Part shown: piece by piece, positions 26,304-35,350 of the stretch
Numbering within the stretch: position 1 is the first letter of the stretch
How the letters are laid out: each line of letters begins with the position of its first letter
Assembly: GCA_002335945.1 (NCBI GenBank)
Contig: DDDD01000057.1
Location: forward strand, 1-57,923
Direction: 5' to 3'
DNA: 57,923 nt
Source of the DNA: Porticoccaceae bacterium UBA1989
GTDB taxonomy: Bacteria; Pseudomonadota; Gammaproteobacteria; Pseudomonadales; Porticoccaceae
Notes under the pieces: model-generated
What the model saw: the letters and a program-made list of their open reading frames with translations, nothing else
What the model was told of the DNA's origin: nothing
The model's database searches: none
Made by a program: the position numbers and the translations under genes

Positions 26304-27152
26304 TTACTGGTTACCCAGTTCAATGGGACTGTCTTCCGAATTTCCCCATTCTGCCCAGGATCCATCGTAGCCAGTAATATGTTGGTAGCCAAGAATGCGC
26401 GCGACCATATAGGTGAAGCTTGAACGATGGTGGCTCTGGCAGTGAGTGGCAATATGCTTATCTTTGGTAAGGCCCAGTGAATCGAGTATTTCCTGGGCGT
26501 TGCCGCGGATGCGCAGATTGCGCTGTTGATCCATTAGATCAGTCCATTCCAGATGAATAGCGCCGGGAATATGACCACCTCGGGCTGCTCGAACCATATC
26601 ACCACTGTATTCACCGGGGCTTCTCGCATCCCATACAGCAACCTTATCAGCGTCCAATGAACCCAGTAGTTGGTCCATGGTGATTCTAACCTCCGGGTTG
26701 GCAAAGGCGCTGTTTGTGTTTGACTCTATGCTCTGAGGTTGGTTGGCTTCAGATTCACAGGCAAAACCCTCTTTGACCCATGGCACTATGCCGCCGTTCA
26801 AATAGGACCAGTTATGGAGGCCCAGCAGGTCTAAAGACCAGGCCAATCTGCCCGCCCAGCCGCCACCTTCATCGTCGTACAGAATCACATGCTTACTGTC
26901 GTCGATACCCAGATAGTTGACGACCTTATTTAGCTGTTCAATCCCCGGATGTGCCCCTGGCACGGGCGGAGTTCCCGCCACAAGGGCATTACCGGGAAGG
27001 TGCACTGCGCCTGGCACATGCCTGTGTTTATACAGAGCCTGATTACAGAGGTCGACAATAACGAGATGGTGATTATTAGAAGCAGAGCCAGTGCCGTCGG
27101 CGATCAGAGCTTGAAGATCCTGGGGTTCTAACAGGCGTGGAATAGGGGTCAT
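26304..27152 (-). CDS. rhdA: Rhodanese-type sulfurtransferase, RhdA-like
   Basis: Two-domain sulfurtransferase of 282 residues that carries a persulfide on a cysteine. The first rhodanese domain is inactive and the second has catalytic Cys238 in CQSHHRS. That loop is close to CQTHHRS of Azotobacter RhdA and unlike the CRxGxT/R loop of typical thiosulfate or mercaptopyruvate sulfurtransferases. Its place between rsgA and psd is the same as in Pseudomonas. The preferred sulfur donor cannot be read from sequence. Confidence 0.9.
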   Translation of the reverse strand: MTPIPRLLEPQDLQALIADGTGSASNNHHLVIVDLCNQALYKHRHVPGAVHLPGNALVAGTPPVPGAHPGIEQLNKVVNYLGIDDSKHVILYDDEGGGWAGRLAWSLDLLGLHNWSYLNGGIVPWVKEGFACESEANQPQSIESNTNSAFANPEVRITMDQLLGSLDADKVAVWDARSPGEYSGDMVRAARGGHIPGAIHLEWTDLMDQQRNLRIRGNAQEILDSLGLTKDKHIATHCQSHHRSSFTYMVARILGYQHITGYDGSWAEWGNSEDSPIELGNQ

Positions 27153-27201
27153 TTTTGCTCCTTAGTAAGCACAGTATTTTATCAGTTTTAAATCATGTGC
27201 C

Positions 27202-28233
27202 CTAGGGTCTATCGGATTCTTGAGACAGAATAATCTGCCGATAATTATGCAGCCTAATGGGTAGAACTTTGCCAGCTTCGACGGCTGCTAGCAGCGCGCA
27301 ACCCAGCTCTCGGTCGTGTTTACAGTCACGGAATTTGCAATATCCCAGATAGGGGTGAAAATCAACAAAGCCATCTATCACCTTGTCGGCACTTAGATGG
27401 GTTAGGGCAAATTCTCTAATTCCTGGGGAGTCAATTAATACGCCGCCCCCTTCGAGATGGAACAGTCGCGAGGCAGTCGTGGTGTGCGTGCCTTTTTCTT
27501 TGCCCACAGACAAGGAGCCTATTTGCATATTGGCCTCCGGCTGCAAATGATTGAGCAGAGAGGATTTGCCAACACCTGACTGGCCAACAAATATGGAGGT
27601 CTGATTGGCGAGATAAGACTGCAGTTCGGCCACACCTTCCCCAGTTTTCGCAGAGACCAGAAGAACCTCATAACCAATAAACCTATAGTCGGTGATTAGC
27701 TGGTGCACGTCGGCGTAGTCTTCCTCTTCAAGCATATCGGTCTTGTTGAGAATGAGTACGGGTTTAATACCCTGAAATTCAGAGGCCACCAGATAGCGAT
27801 CGAGAAGATTACTGAATGGCGTGGGCTTCGGGGAAAACACAATGGCGATACGATCAATATTGGCCGCTACGGGACGCAGCTTGCCATAGATATCGGGACG
27901 AATAAGTTCTGACTTACGCTCCTGACGGGCAACCACAACCCCATGGGGTTCAGCAGGACGCCAGATAACCACATCCCCAGTAACCAAGCTTTCCAGATTG
28001 GCGCGCATATGGCAGCGAACAATACTGCCTTTATAGGGCGCTTCGGTACCCTCAATGTCCACCTGAGCACCAAAGTTAGTAATAACAGTGCCGGTAATTT
28101 CGGGGCCTAGGGCGTTGAGGTTTTGCAGGTCTTCTTCGCTGACCGACTTTTTAGCGGTGGCACGCTCGCGCCGTCGTTCCTGAATGGACTGGATACGATT
28201 TATCTGTCGATCATTAAGTCTGCGTTTGCTCAT
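27202..28233 (-). CDS. rsgA: Small ribosomal subunit biogenesis GTPase RsgA
   Basis: Circularly permuted GTPase that helps mature the 30S subunit. The 343-residue protein has an N-terminal OB fold, then the G motifs in permuted order: NKTD (G4), a VSAKTGEG stretch (G5), the P-loop GQSGVGKSSLLN, and DSPGIREF (G3). A zinc-binding C-terminal domain with CKFRDCKHDRELGC closes it. It is divergent from orn, as in Pseudomonas and E. coli, and heads the rsgA-rhdA-psd set. Confidence 0.97.
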   Translation of the reverse strand: MSKRRLNDRQINRIQSIQERRRERATAKKSVSEEDLQNLNALGPEITGTVITNFGAQVDIEGTEAPYKGSIVRCHMRANLESLVTGDVVIWRPAEPHGVVVARQERKSELIRPDIYGKLRPVAANIDRIAIVFSPKPTPFSNLLDRYLVASEFQGIKPVLILNKTDMLEEEDYADVHQLITDYRFIGYEVLLVSAKTGEGVAELQSYLANQTSIFVGQSGVGKSSLLNHLQPEANMQIGSLSVGKEKGTHTTTASRLFHLEGGGVLIDSPGIREFALTHLSADKVIDGFVDFHPYLGYCKFRDCKHDRELGCALLAAVEAGKVLPIRLHNYRQIILSQESDRP

Positions 28234-28348
28234 GTACCACTTTTACTCGTTGTAAAAAACGACCATCACTGGTCTTATTGGCTGCAAGGATATAGCATAA
28301 ACGCCCGCAGTAACATTTTGTAAGCAACCTCGATAAACAGGCCGCCCT

Positions 28349-28897
28349 ATGACAAATACCAATGCCCTTAATCTAATCTGGATTGATCTGGAAATGACCG
28401 GTTTGGATCCTCTTGTGGAGCGGATTATTGAGATAGCGACGGTGGTGACTGACGGGGATTTAAATGTTCTTGCCGAGGGTCCTTCTCTGGTGATTCATCA
28501 GGACGATACGCTACTGGATGCCATGGATGAGTGGAATACAAAACAGCATGGTGGCTCTGGCCTCACAGAGCGGGTGCGCAATAGTCAGGTTAGTGAACAG
28601 CAGGCCATGTCGGCGACTATTGATTTCTTGCGCGACTGGGTGCCAGCAGGGCAGTCTCCGATGTGTGGCAATACCATTGGTCAGGATCGACGCTTCCTGG
28701 TGAAATATATGCCAGAGCTCGCGGAGTTTTTTCACTACCGAAATCTGGATGTCAGCACCATTAAAGAGCTGGCTAGACGCTGGAAGCCTGAGTTGTTAGA
28801 GGGGTTTACCAAGAAGGGTAACCATCTGGCCATGGATGATGTGCACGACTCGATTGCCGAACTGGCCTATTATCGCGACGTTTTTATTCGCCCTTAA
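28349..28897 (+). CDS. orn: Oligoribonuclease
   Basis: 3'-5' exonuclease that degrades RNA dinucleotides, including pGpG from cyclic di-GMP breakdown. The 182-residue DEDDh protein has Asp13 and Glu15 in WIDLEMTGLD, the second acidic motif in the NTIGQDRRF region, and the His/Asp motif in HLAMDDVHDSI. Its last 14 bases overlap the end of queG on the opposite strand. Confidence 0.97.
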   Translation: MTNTNALNLIWIDLEMTGLDPLVERIIEIATVVTDGDLNVLAEGPSLVIHQDDTLLDAMDEWNTKQHGGSGLTERVRNSQVSEQQAMSATIDFLRDWVPAGQSPMCGNTIGQDRRFLVKYMPELAEFFHYRNLDVSTIKELARRWKPELLEGFTKKGNHLAMDDVHDSIAELAYYRDVFIRP

Positions 28898-29996
28898 TTA
28901 CTTCTACGTTAACAGATTCGAGCTTGAGCTTTTGCTGCTCAATGGCCCATTGCACATGTTCCCGTACCAGTTCAGAGGGATGCTCTGCTTTGGCTTCCAG
29001 CTGTTGCAGAATATCTGCAGACCCGCTGGCATTGCCCAATCCAACCGCGAGATTACGCAACCAGCGCTCATGACCAATGCGGCGTATGGGCGAGCCTTCG
29101 GTCTTCGTTAAAAATTCTTCCGGCTGCCAATTAAATAGCGTCACCAGATCCGGATCATCAAGATTATGCCTTGGGGCGAAATCATCTTCTTTGGTCTGAG
29201 AGGCAAAGCGATTCCAGGGACAGATAATTTGACAGTCATCGCAACCAAATACCCGATTGCCCATTAAAGAACGCAGTTCCACCGGTATAGGCTCTTTGCT
29301 TTCAATGGTCAGATAGGAAATACACTTTCGGGCATCCAGCACATAGGGTTCAGGAAAGGCATTGGTGGGGCAGATTTTTAAGCAGGCCCGACAGTTACCG
29401 CAGCGATTTTCCTGTTCACTCTTATCTGTGGGTAGCGGTAATGAGGTGTAAATTTCACCGAGAAAAAACCAGGAACCGGCTTTGTCATTGAGCAGTAATG
29501 TGTTCTTTCCAATCCAACCCAGTCCGGCCTGCTCCGCCAGTGGTTTTTCCATAACCGGCGCACTGTCCACAAAGGGTCGTTGCTTGAGGTCGAGCTCGGG
29601 TAGTTCGGCATCAATTTTATTCACTAGCGCCTTAAGCCGCTGACGAATCAATTTATGGTAGTCGCGGCCTAGGGCATAGCGGGAGATATAGGCCTTATGG
29701 TCATTTTTAAGCACGGCCACCATATTGCGATCCGCCAGATAGTCCATACGCACCGAGATAACCCGCACCGTGTGATCCACGAGTTTGTCGACCACATAGC
29801 GTTTATCCCCATGTTCACCCATCCACTGCATAGAGCCCTGAAAACCATCGGCTAGCCATTTATTGAGCTGTTCTGATGCCTGATTTAAATCCGGTTCGAC
29901 AATGGCTACCTGCTGAAAACCCAGCTCAGCGCCCCATGCTTTAATTTTCTTAGCAAGGTCGGCGAGCTGTTGTTCTTCTAGAGGCTTGTTGTGCAT
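28884..29996 (-). CDS. queG: Epoxyqueuosine reductase
   Basis: Cobalamin and iron-sulfur enzyme that reduces epoxyqueuosine to queuosine in the tRNA wobble position. The 370-residue protein has two 4Fe-4S ferredoxin motifs, CGNCRACLKICP and CDDCQIICPWN. An upstream cobalamin-binding region contains LGWIGKNTLLL, and a C-terminal HEAT-like segment carries the RNA-binding face. It is divergent from nnr with a 56-base gap, the arrangement also seen in E. coli. Confidence 0.96.
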   Translation of the reverse strand: MHNKPLEEQQLADLAKKIKAWGAELGFQQVAIVEPDLNQASEQLNKWLADGFQGSMQWMGEHGDKRYVVDKLVDHTVRVISVRMDYLADRNMVAVLKNDHKAYISRYALGRDYHKLIRQRLKALVNKIDAELPELDLKQRPFVDSAPVMEKPLAEQAGLGWIGKNTLLLNDKAGSWFFLGEIYTSLPLPTDKSEQENRCGNCRACLKICPTNAFPEPYVLDARKCISYLTIESKEPIPVELRSLMGNRVFGCDDCQIICPWNRFASQTKEDDFAPRHNLDDPDLVTLFNWQPEEFLTKTEGSPIRRIGHERWLRNLAVGLGNASGSADILQQLEAKAEHPSELVREHVQWAIEQQKLKLESVNVEVIKGE

Positions 29997-30052
29997 GTGT
30001 TATCGGCTGTTCTGGATTATAATTGCGCCAATTTTACGGGGATATTCGCTTC

Positions 30053-31567
30053 ATGTCGCACACTCTTATTCAAGATGCCTTATTTACGGCCAAATCTGTT
30101 CGTGAACTCGATCGCCTAGTGATCGAAGAGCAGGGCATTCCAGGTATTATTTTAATGAAACGGGCTGGCCGGGCAGTACTGTCTGAGCTGCTTGATGCCT
30201 ATGGTACGCCCAGTTTACTCAGCGTATTTTGTGGCTCTGGTAACAATGGCGGCGATGGCTATATTGTTGCGGCACTGGCCGCTGAAAAGAATATTGCTGT
30301 GCAGTGTTTTGAAATGGGCGGCACGTTAACCGCGGACGCCGCACTGGCGAAGCAATTTGCCGAGCAGGCTAAAGTAAGCTTTTATCCAGCCGACAGCGAT
30401 GTCGAGTTGGTTCAGGGTGTGGTTGTGGATTGCCTGTTGGGCACAGGATTAAACGGCGAGATGCGCCAGCCCTATGCCGATGTTATAGATTTGATTAACG
30501 ATTGCGGACTGCCGGTGGTTGCGGTGGATATCCCTTCTGGCCTCAATGCGGACACGGGTGCTGTTGCCAGCGTGGCGGTGCAGGCGGATATCACGGTGAC
30601 CTTTATTGGCGCCAAGCAGGGGCTCTTTAGTGGTCGCGGTCCAGCGGTCTGTGGTGAAGTTATCTATGATTCTCTGGACATTGCAGAAGATGTTTTCCAG
30701 CAGGTGGATGCCAGTGCCGAATTGATGGATTTATCTGACCTGTTGGAACAGTTACCCGAGCCAGAGGTGGACGCCTATAAAACCCAGCGCGGTCACGGCA
30801 TGGTCGTGGGTGGCGATCATGGTTTTGGTGGCGCTGCCATTATGGCCGCAGAGGCCTGCCTTAAAGTCGGTGCTGGTATGGCGAGTGTTGCCACCAGACC
30901 TGAACATGTTGCTGCAGCACTGGCACGTCAGCCTGAAATAATGGCCTGTGGTGTCACCTCTGGTCAGCAGTTGGAGCCACTATTAGATCGCCCAACGGTA
31001 CTAATCACTGGTCCCGGTCTCGGCCGTTCCTCCTGGTCTGAGCAGTTGATGCAAAAAGCCGTGGCCGCCAACCTGCCGATGGTAATAGACGCGGATGGCC
31101 TGAATATTCTTGCGGAAGGACGTGTGGTGCCCAAGCCTGACGGTTCCCAGTGGGTACTTACGCCCCATGTTGGCGAAGCCGCTCGATTGTTGGGAGTTAC
31201 CATTGCTGAGATTCAAGCAGATCGTTTCGCCGCAGTGGCGCAGTTGCAGAAAAAATACAATGCAGTCGTTTTACTTAAAGGCCCCGGCACTATTATCTCT
31301 GCACCTCAGGGCGAGCCGTTTAAGGTTTGCCCCTATGGCAACCCCGCCATGGCGACCGCAGGTATGGGTGATATTTTGAGTGGCCTAATCGGCGGTTTGA
31401 TGGCCCAGGGTCTGACTCCACAAATAGCGGCAGAGTTGGGCTGCTGCCTGCATTCAGCAGCGGCTGATATGGCGGCGCAGGAAAAGGGCTCAAGAGGTTT
31501 AGTGGCTTCTGACTTGCTGCCCTATGTTCGTGACCTGTTAAATAATATCGATCAGGAAGCTCTGTGA
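30053..31567 (+). CDS. nnr: Bifunctional NAD(P)H-hydrate epimerase/dehydratase
   Basis: Repairs hydrated NADH and NADPH. The 504-residue protein joins an N-terminal epimerase domain, marked by the GSGNNGGDGYI loop, to a C-terminal ADP-dependent dehydratase domain with the GPGLGRSSW and GNPAMATAGMGDILSGL ATP-fold motifs. A TTG 30 bases earlier is in frame, but ATG 30053 has GGGGAT at a fair distance and gives the usual start. It overlaps tsaE by four bases and starts the long plus-strand run to purA. Confidence 0.95.
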   Translation: MSHTLIQDALFTAKSVRELDRLVIEEQGIPGIILMKRAGRAVLSELLDAYGTPSLLSVFCGSGNNGGDGYIVAALAAEKNIAVQCFEMGGTLTADAALAKQFAEQAKVSFYPADSDVELVQGVVVDCLLGTGLNGEMRQPYADVIDLINDCGLPVVAVDIPSGLNADTGAVASVAVQADITVTFIGAKQGLFSGRGPAVCGEVIYDSLDIAEDVFQQVDASAELMDLSDLLEQLPEPEVDAYKTQRGHGMVVGGDHGFGGAAIMAAEACLKVGAGMASVATRPEHVAAALARQPEIMACGVTSGQQLEPLLDRPTVLITGPGLGRSSWSEQLMQKAVAANLPMVIDADGLNILAEGRVVPKPDGSQWVLTPHVGEAARLLGVTIAEIQADRFAAVAQLQKKYNAVVLLKGPGTIISAPQGEPFKVCPYGNPAMATAGMGDILSGLIGGLMAQGLTPQIAAELGCCLHSAAADMAAQEKGSRGLVASDLLPYVRDLLNNIDQEAL

Positions 31568-32124
31568 CTGCTGAGGTGACAAAGGTTTTAGCGACGGCAA
31601 GTATTGAGCTTGCCGGCGAGGCGGCGATGATTGAGTTTGGCGCCAAGATAGCGAGAGGGCTTTTAATTGGCGGAGGGCTCTCAATTGGCGGAGGGCTCTC
31701 AACTGGTGGAGGGCTCTCAACTTCCGAGGGTACAGAAAAACCCATTATTATGACCCTGCAGGGTGATTTGGGTGCCGGGAAAACGACCCTGAGCCGTGGG
31801 GTTTTGCAGGGACTTGGCCATGTCGGAAATGTAAAAAGCCCAACTTACACCCTGGTGGAACCCTATCAGCTTGCGTTCGGTGCGGTGTATCATTTTGATC
31901 TGTACCGATTGACCGATGCAGAGGAGCTTGAATACATGGGGTTTGCCGATTACCTGACCGATGGCAAGCTATGCTTGATAGAATGGCCTGAGAAAGGGCA
32001 GGGGTTTCTACCACAGACCGATATTGGCATTCAGATCAGTCAGCTCGAAGAGAGCCGCTGTGTTACTCTAACCGCGTATTCTGCTTATGCTGAGCAGTTG
32101 GTCAGTCAGTTAGGGATGATCTAG
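31564..32124 (+). CDS. tsaE: tRNA threonylcarbamoyladenosine biosynthesis ATPase TsaE
   Basis: ATPase that works with TsaB and TsaD in forming t6A at position 37 of ANN-decoding tRNAs. In this 186-residue protein, the P-loop GDLGAGKTT is at about residues 65-73 and the switch-like SPTYTLV and HFDLYRL segments follow. TsaE proteins are usually about 150-160 residues. The extra length is a Gly/Leu/Ser-rich insert at residues 31-54, encoded by an 18-base tandem repeat just before the P-loop. The start is GTG, overlapping the nnr stop. Confidence 0.93.
   Translation: MTAEVTKVLATASIELAGEAAMIEFGAKIARGLLIGGGLSIGGGLSTGGGLSTSEGTEKPIIMTLQGDLGAGKTTLSRGVLQGLGHVGNVKSPTYTLVEPYQLAFGAVYHFDLYRLTDAEELEYMGFADYLTDGKLCLIEWPEKGQGFLPQTDIGIQISQLEESRCVTLTAYSAYAEQLVSQLGMI
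31656..31727 (+). repeat. In-frame 18-base tandem repeat inside tsaE
   Basis: Four consecutive 18-base units begin at 31656, 31674, 31692 and 31710. Units one to three differ at a few bases, and the fourth has decayed in its second half. Each unit starts AGGGCT and encodes a G-L-(L/S)-(I/T)-G-G type hexapeptide. The period is a multiple of three, so gain or loss of a unit keeps the tsaE frame. Confidence 0.92.
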
Positions 32125-32127
32125 AGA

Positions 32128-33492
32128 TTGAATATTAAGTTACAACAACGCATAACCAAACTCAGTCAATGGGGCGTCTTTTTTTCATGGATGGCGTCTG
32201 TGATGCTATCCAGTCCGCTCCTGCTGCTATCCAGTTCTGCCTCGGCAGCGGATATTGAATCGGTGCGAGTTTGGCGAGCGCCAGATAGCACAAGGCTGGT
32301 ACTTGATCTGAGTAGTGCAGCCGACCACAAACTATTTGCCCTGCAAAATCCCAATCGACTAGTGATTGACCTCAGCGACAGCCAGGTCAAAACACAGTTC
32401 GATAAACTCGATTTAACCAATACGCCGATTGCAAAAATTCGCGCCGCCGTGCGCAATAAAACCGATGTCCGCGTAGTGTTGGATCTAAAAAATACCGTCA
32501 GTCCAAAAAGTTTTAGCCTCAAGGCCAATGAGCAATACAGCGACCGTTTAGTGATCGACCTGTTTGATAAAAAGCGGGTAGTTAGTCGCTCTGTAGAACA
32601 GGTGGTCAAGAAGAGAAATCCGAAAATAGTCATTGCGATTGATGCTGGTCACGGTGGTGAAGACCCCGGGGCTCTTGGGCCAAGGCGAGTCCGTGAAAAA
32701 GTTGTGGCCCTGCAAATAGCTCAAAAACTGGAAGCACTTTTTGATAAAAACCCCTATTTCGAAGGAGAGTTAGTGCGCACGGGTGACTATTATATTGCAC
32801 TGCCAAAACGATCCAAAATTGCTCGTGATAAACAGGCTGACTTTTTTATCTCCATTCATGCGGATGCCTTTACTAATCCGAAAGCTTATGGCGCTTCGGT
32901 CTATGCGCTGTCTACCAAGGGCTCTACGAGTGCCTGGGCAACTAAATTGGCAGCCAAAGAAAACCGGTCCGATGAATTTGGTGGTACCAGCTCGCCCAGT
33001 GGCAATGCCTATCCTGACTATGTGCAGGGGGTGCTGGCGGATTTAATTCAGACTGGAACGGTAAGGGATAGTCTGGATGCCGGTAAGTACGTTCTTAAAA
33101 ATATAGGTGGCGTCGCCAGACTGCACAAAAAGAAAGTTGAGCAGGCAGGCTTTATGGTGCTTAAGTCATCGGTGCCCTCGCTGCTGATTGAGACGGGTTT
33201 TATTTCTAATCCCAAAGAGGCGCGAGATTTAAGTACGCGCAGCTATCAGCAAAAAATTGCCAATGCTATTTATCAGGGGGTACTGCAATATCATTCTGAT
33301 AGTCCTCCCGTCGGCACTTTGCTGGCCAAAAATGATGGAGAAATTGACCACAGTTATGTGATTATTCGCGGTGACACATTGTCAGAAATTGCGGCTCGCT
33401 ATAACACCTCAGTGCGAAAAATTGTGCGCTACAATAAAATGAAATCCAATTCTATTCGGGTTGGCCAGAAAATTTTAATTCCCTCTAGTTAA
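32128..33492 (+). CDS. amiB: N-acetylmuramoyl-L-alanine amidase with AMIN and LysM domains
   Basis: Periplasmic zinc amidase of 454 residues that cleaves stem peptides from peptidoglycan during cell separation. Parts in order: a signal peptide ending near residue 41 (SSASAAD), an AMIN domain (about 42-145), an Amidase_3 domain and a C-terminal LysM domain (about 408-454). The amidase has zinc ligands in DAGHGGEDPGA, REK and SIHADA, and the catalytic Glu in LIETGFIS. The start is TTG, with AGGGA at 32112-32116 inside tsaE; an ATG at residue 22 would leave a shorter signal peptide. It sits between tsaE and mutL, as amiB does in many gammaproteobacteria; amiC-like naming is also possible. Confidence 0.93.
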   Translation: MNIKLQQRITKLSQWGVFFSWMASVMLSSPLLLLSSSASAADIESVRVWRAPDSTRLVLDLSSAADHKLFALQNPNRLVIDLSDSQVKTQFDKLDLTNTPIAKIRAAVRNKTDVRVVLDLKNTVSPKSFSLKANEQYSDRLVIDLFDKKRVVSRSVEQVVKKRNPKIVIAIDAGHGGEDPGALGPRRVREKVVALQIAQKLEALFDKNPYFEGELVRTGDYYIALPKRSKIARDKQADFFISIHADAFTNPKAYGASVYALSTKGSTSAWATKLAAKENRSDEFGGTSSPSGNAYPDYVQGVLADLIQTGTVRDSLDAGKYVLKNIGGVARLHKKKVEQAGFMVLKSSVPSLLIETGFISNPKEARDLSTRSYQQKIANAIYQGVLQYHSDSPPVGTLLAKNDGEIDHSYVIIRGDTLSEIAARYNTSVRKIVRYNKMKSNSIRVGQKILIPSS

Positions 33493-33504
33493 AGGTTATA
33501 AAGC

Positions 33505-35346
33505 ATGTCCGCTATCAAGATTCTCAGCCCGCAATTAGCCAATCAGATTGCTGCTGGCGAGGTGGTTGAACGCCCCGCATCTGTTCTTAAAGAGCTGGTG
33601 GAAAATAGCCTTGATGCTGGGGCTAAGCGCATTGATATTGAGATAGAGCAGGGCGGCGTCAAGCTGATTAAAATCCGTGACGACGGCCATGGTATTCCCG
33701 AGCACGAACTGGCTCTGGCCCTGAGTCGTCACGCGACCAGCAAAATTGATAACCTCGAAGATCTCGAAGCTGTTGGAACACTGGGTTTTCGCGGTGAGGC
33801 TCTGGCCAGTATTGCCTCGGTGTCGCGCTTGGCGCTCACCTCTAATTCTGGTGATAGCAGTGGTTGGAAAGCCGTATCGGAGGGTCGCGATATGGAGGTG
33901 GAACTCAAGCCTGCCGCTCATCCTCAGGGCACCAGCGTCGAGGTGCGGGATCTGTTTTTTAATACCCCGGCGCGACGTAAGTTTTTGAGAACCGAAGGCA
34001 CCGAATATAACCGCATCGATGACAGCATCAAAAAGTTGGCCCTCAGCCGTATGGATGTGGCCTTTAGTTTGCGCCACAACCAGCGCGCACAGTTGACCTT
34101 GCGTCCGGCGAGGAGTCAGGCGGAGCAGGAAAAGCGGGTGGCAGATATCTGTGGCCCAGCATTTATGAAAGACGCCCTGTATGTGGACAATGATCGCACC
34201 GGTATTCGGCTCTGGGGCTGGATGGGTCTGCCGACGTTTTCGAGAAGTCAGGCTGATCTGCAGCACTTCTTTGTCAATGGTCGAGCGATTCGCGACAAGG
34301 TGGTATCTCATGCCGTGCGCCAAGCCTATCAGGATGTTTTGTACCATGGCCGTCATCCCGCCTTTGTTTTGTTTCTCGAGATTGAGCCCGCCGACGTGGA
34401 TGTTAATGTGCATCCCACCAAACATGAGGTGCGCTTTCGAGACAGTCGATCTATCCATGGCTTTGTCTACAGCACGTTGCATCGAGCACTGTCTCAGGAT
34501 CGACCGCAGGATCATTTGCAGGCTTCTGAGTCTGGCTTGAATACTAACCAGGATGCGGAGCAGCAGGCTGGACAGTCAACGATTCAGTTTCCTTCGGGTT
34601 CGTCTTTAGGCGCTCAAGAATCCCTATCAAACGTTCAAGGTTATTCATCCGGTCCGCAGGGGCATGGCTTTCAGTCTCGACCGCAGAGCTTTGGTGTGAA
34701 TACACCCATGGCGGCTTATCAGGGGCTCTATGCTACTGAGATGCCCACGGAAGAGGGCGATATTCCTCCAATGGGTTTTGCGGTTGCTCAGCTCAAGGGA
34801 ATTTATATTCTGGCGGAAAACGCCCAGGGCCTAATTATTGTTGATATGCATGCGGCTCACGAACGCATTACCTATGAACGGATGAAAACCGCCTTTGATG
34901 ATCAGGGGCTTGTCTCTCAGCCACTGCTGGTACCAGAGAGTCTGGCAGTTAGTCAGCGTGAAGCCGATATGGCCGAACAGAGTGGTGAGGTGTTTGCGCA
35001 GCTTGGATTTGTCGTGGAGCGGGCCGCCAATGAAAGTATTATCGTGCGAGAGATTCCGGCTATTTTACGGGGTTCTGAAGTTGAGTCTCTGCTGCGTGAT
35101 GTGATCTCAGACCTGATTGAGCACGGTACCTCGGAGCGTATTCGCAACCATATTAATGAAATTCTTTCGACCATGGCCTGCCATGGATCAGTGCGCGCTA
35201 ATCGCAAACTCAGTGTGCCCGAGATGAATGCGCTGCTGCGTGATATGGAAGCGACTGAGCGCAGTGGTCAGTGCAACCACGGCCGTCCTACCTGGTCGCA
35301 GCTGACCCTAGACGAGTTGGATAAGCTCTTTTTGCGGGGCCGCTAG
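33505..35346 (+). CDS. mutL: DNA mismatch repair protein MutL
   Basis: Mismatch repair ATPase of 613 residues. GHKL motifs are visible: ELVENSLDAGA with Glu33 and Asn34, DDGHGI, and LGFRGEALASI. A linker rich in Gln and Ser follows (about 335-415). The C-terminal dimer domain carries DMHAAHERITYE (447-458), fitting the endonuclease pattern D-x-H-A-x2-E-x4-E. It also has ACHGSVRA (558-565) and CNHGRP (590-595), which complete the metal site. This is the nicking type rather than the MutH-dependent type. Confidence 0.96.
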   Translation: MSAIKILSPQLANQIAAGEVVERPASVLKELVENSLDAGAKRIDIEIEQGGVKLIKIRDDGHGIPEHELALALSRHATSKIDNLEDLEAVGTLGFRGEALASIASVSRLALTSNSGDSSGWKAVSEGRDMEVELKPAAHPQGTSVEVRDLFFNTPARRKFLRTEGTEYNRIDDSIKKLALSRMDVAFSLRHNQRAQLTLRPARSQAEQEKRVADICGPAFMKDALYVDNDRTGIRLWGWMGLPTFSRSQADLQHFFVNGRAIRDKVVSHAVRQAYQDVLYHGRHPAFVLFLEIEPADVDVNVHPTKHEVRFRDSRSIHGFVYSTLHRALSQDRPQDHLQASESGLNTNQDAEQQAGQSTIQFPSGSSLGAQESLSNVQGYSSGPQGHGFQSRPQSFGVNTPMAAYQGLYATEMPTEEGDIPPMGFAVAQLKGIYILAENAQGLIIVDMHAAHERITYERMKTAFDDQGLVSQPLLVPESLAVSQREADMAEQSGEVFAQLGFVVERAANESIIVREIPAILRGSEVESLLRDVISDLIEHGTSERIRNHINEILSTMACHGSVRANRKLSVPEMNALLRDMEATERSGQCNHGRPTWSQLTLDELDKLFLRGR

Positions 35347-35350
35347 GGCC

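Noticed and set aside
31320..31745. Proline-rich minus-strand frame with repeated ESPPP units
   Set aside because: The repetition is only the antisense reading of the tsaE 18-base tandem repeat. The frame overlaps nnr and tsaE, and there is no start signal.
33535..34515. Long 326-codon frame on the minus strand opposite mutL
   Set aside because: It lies wholly inside a clear mutL gene and shows no recognisable motif or ribosome binding site. It is a by-product of mutL codon use.
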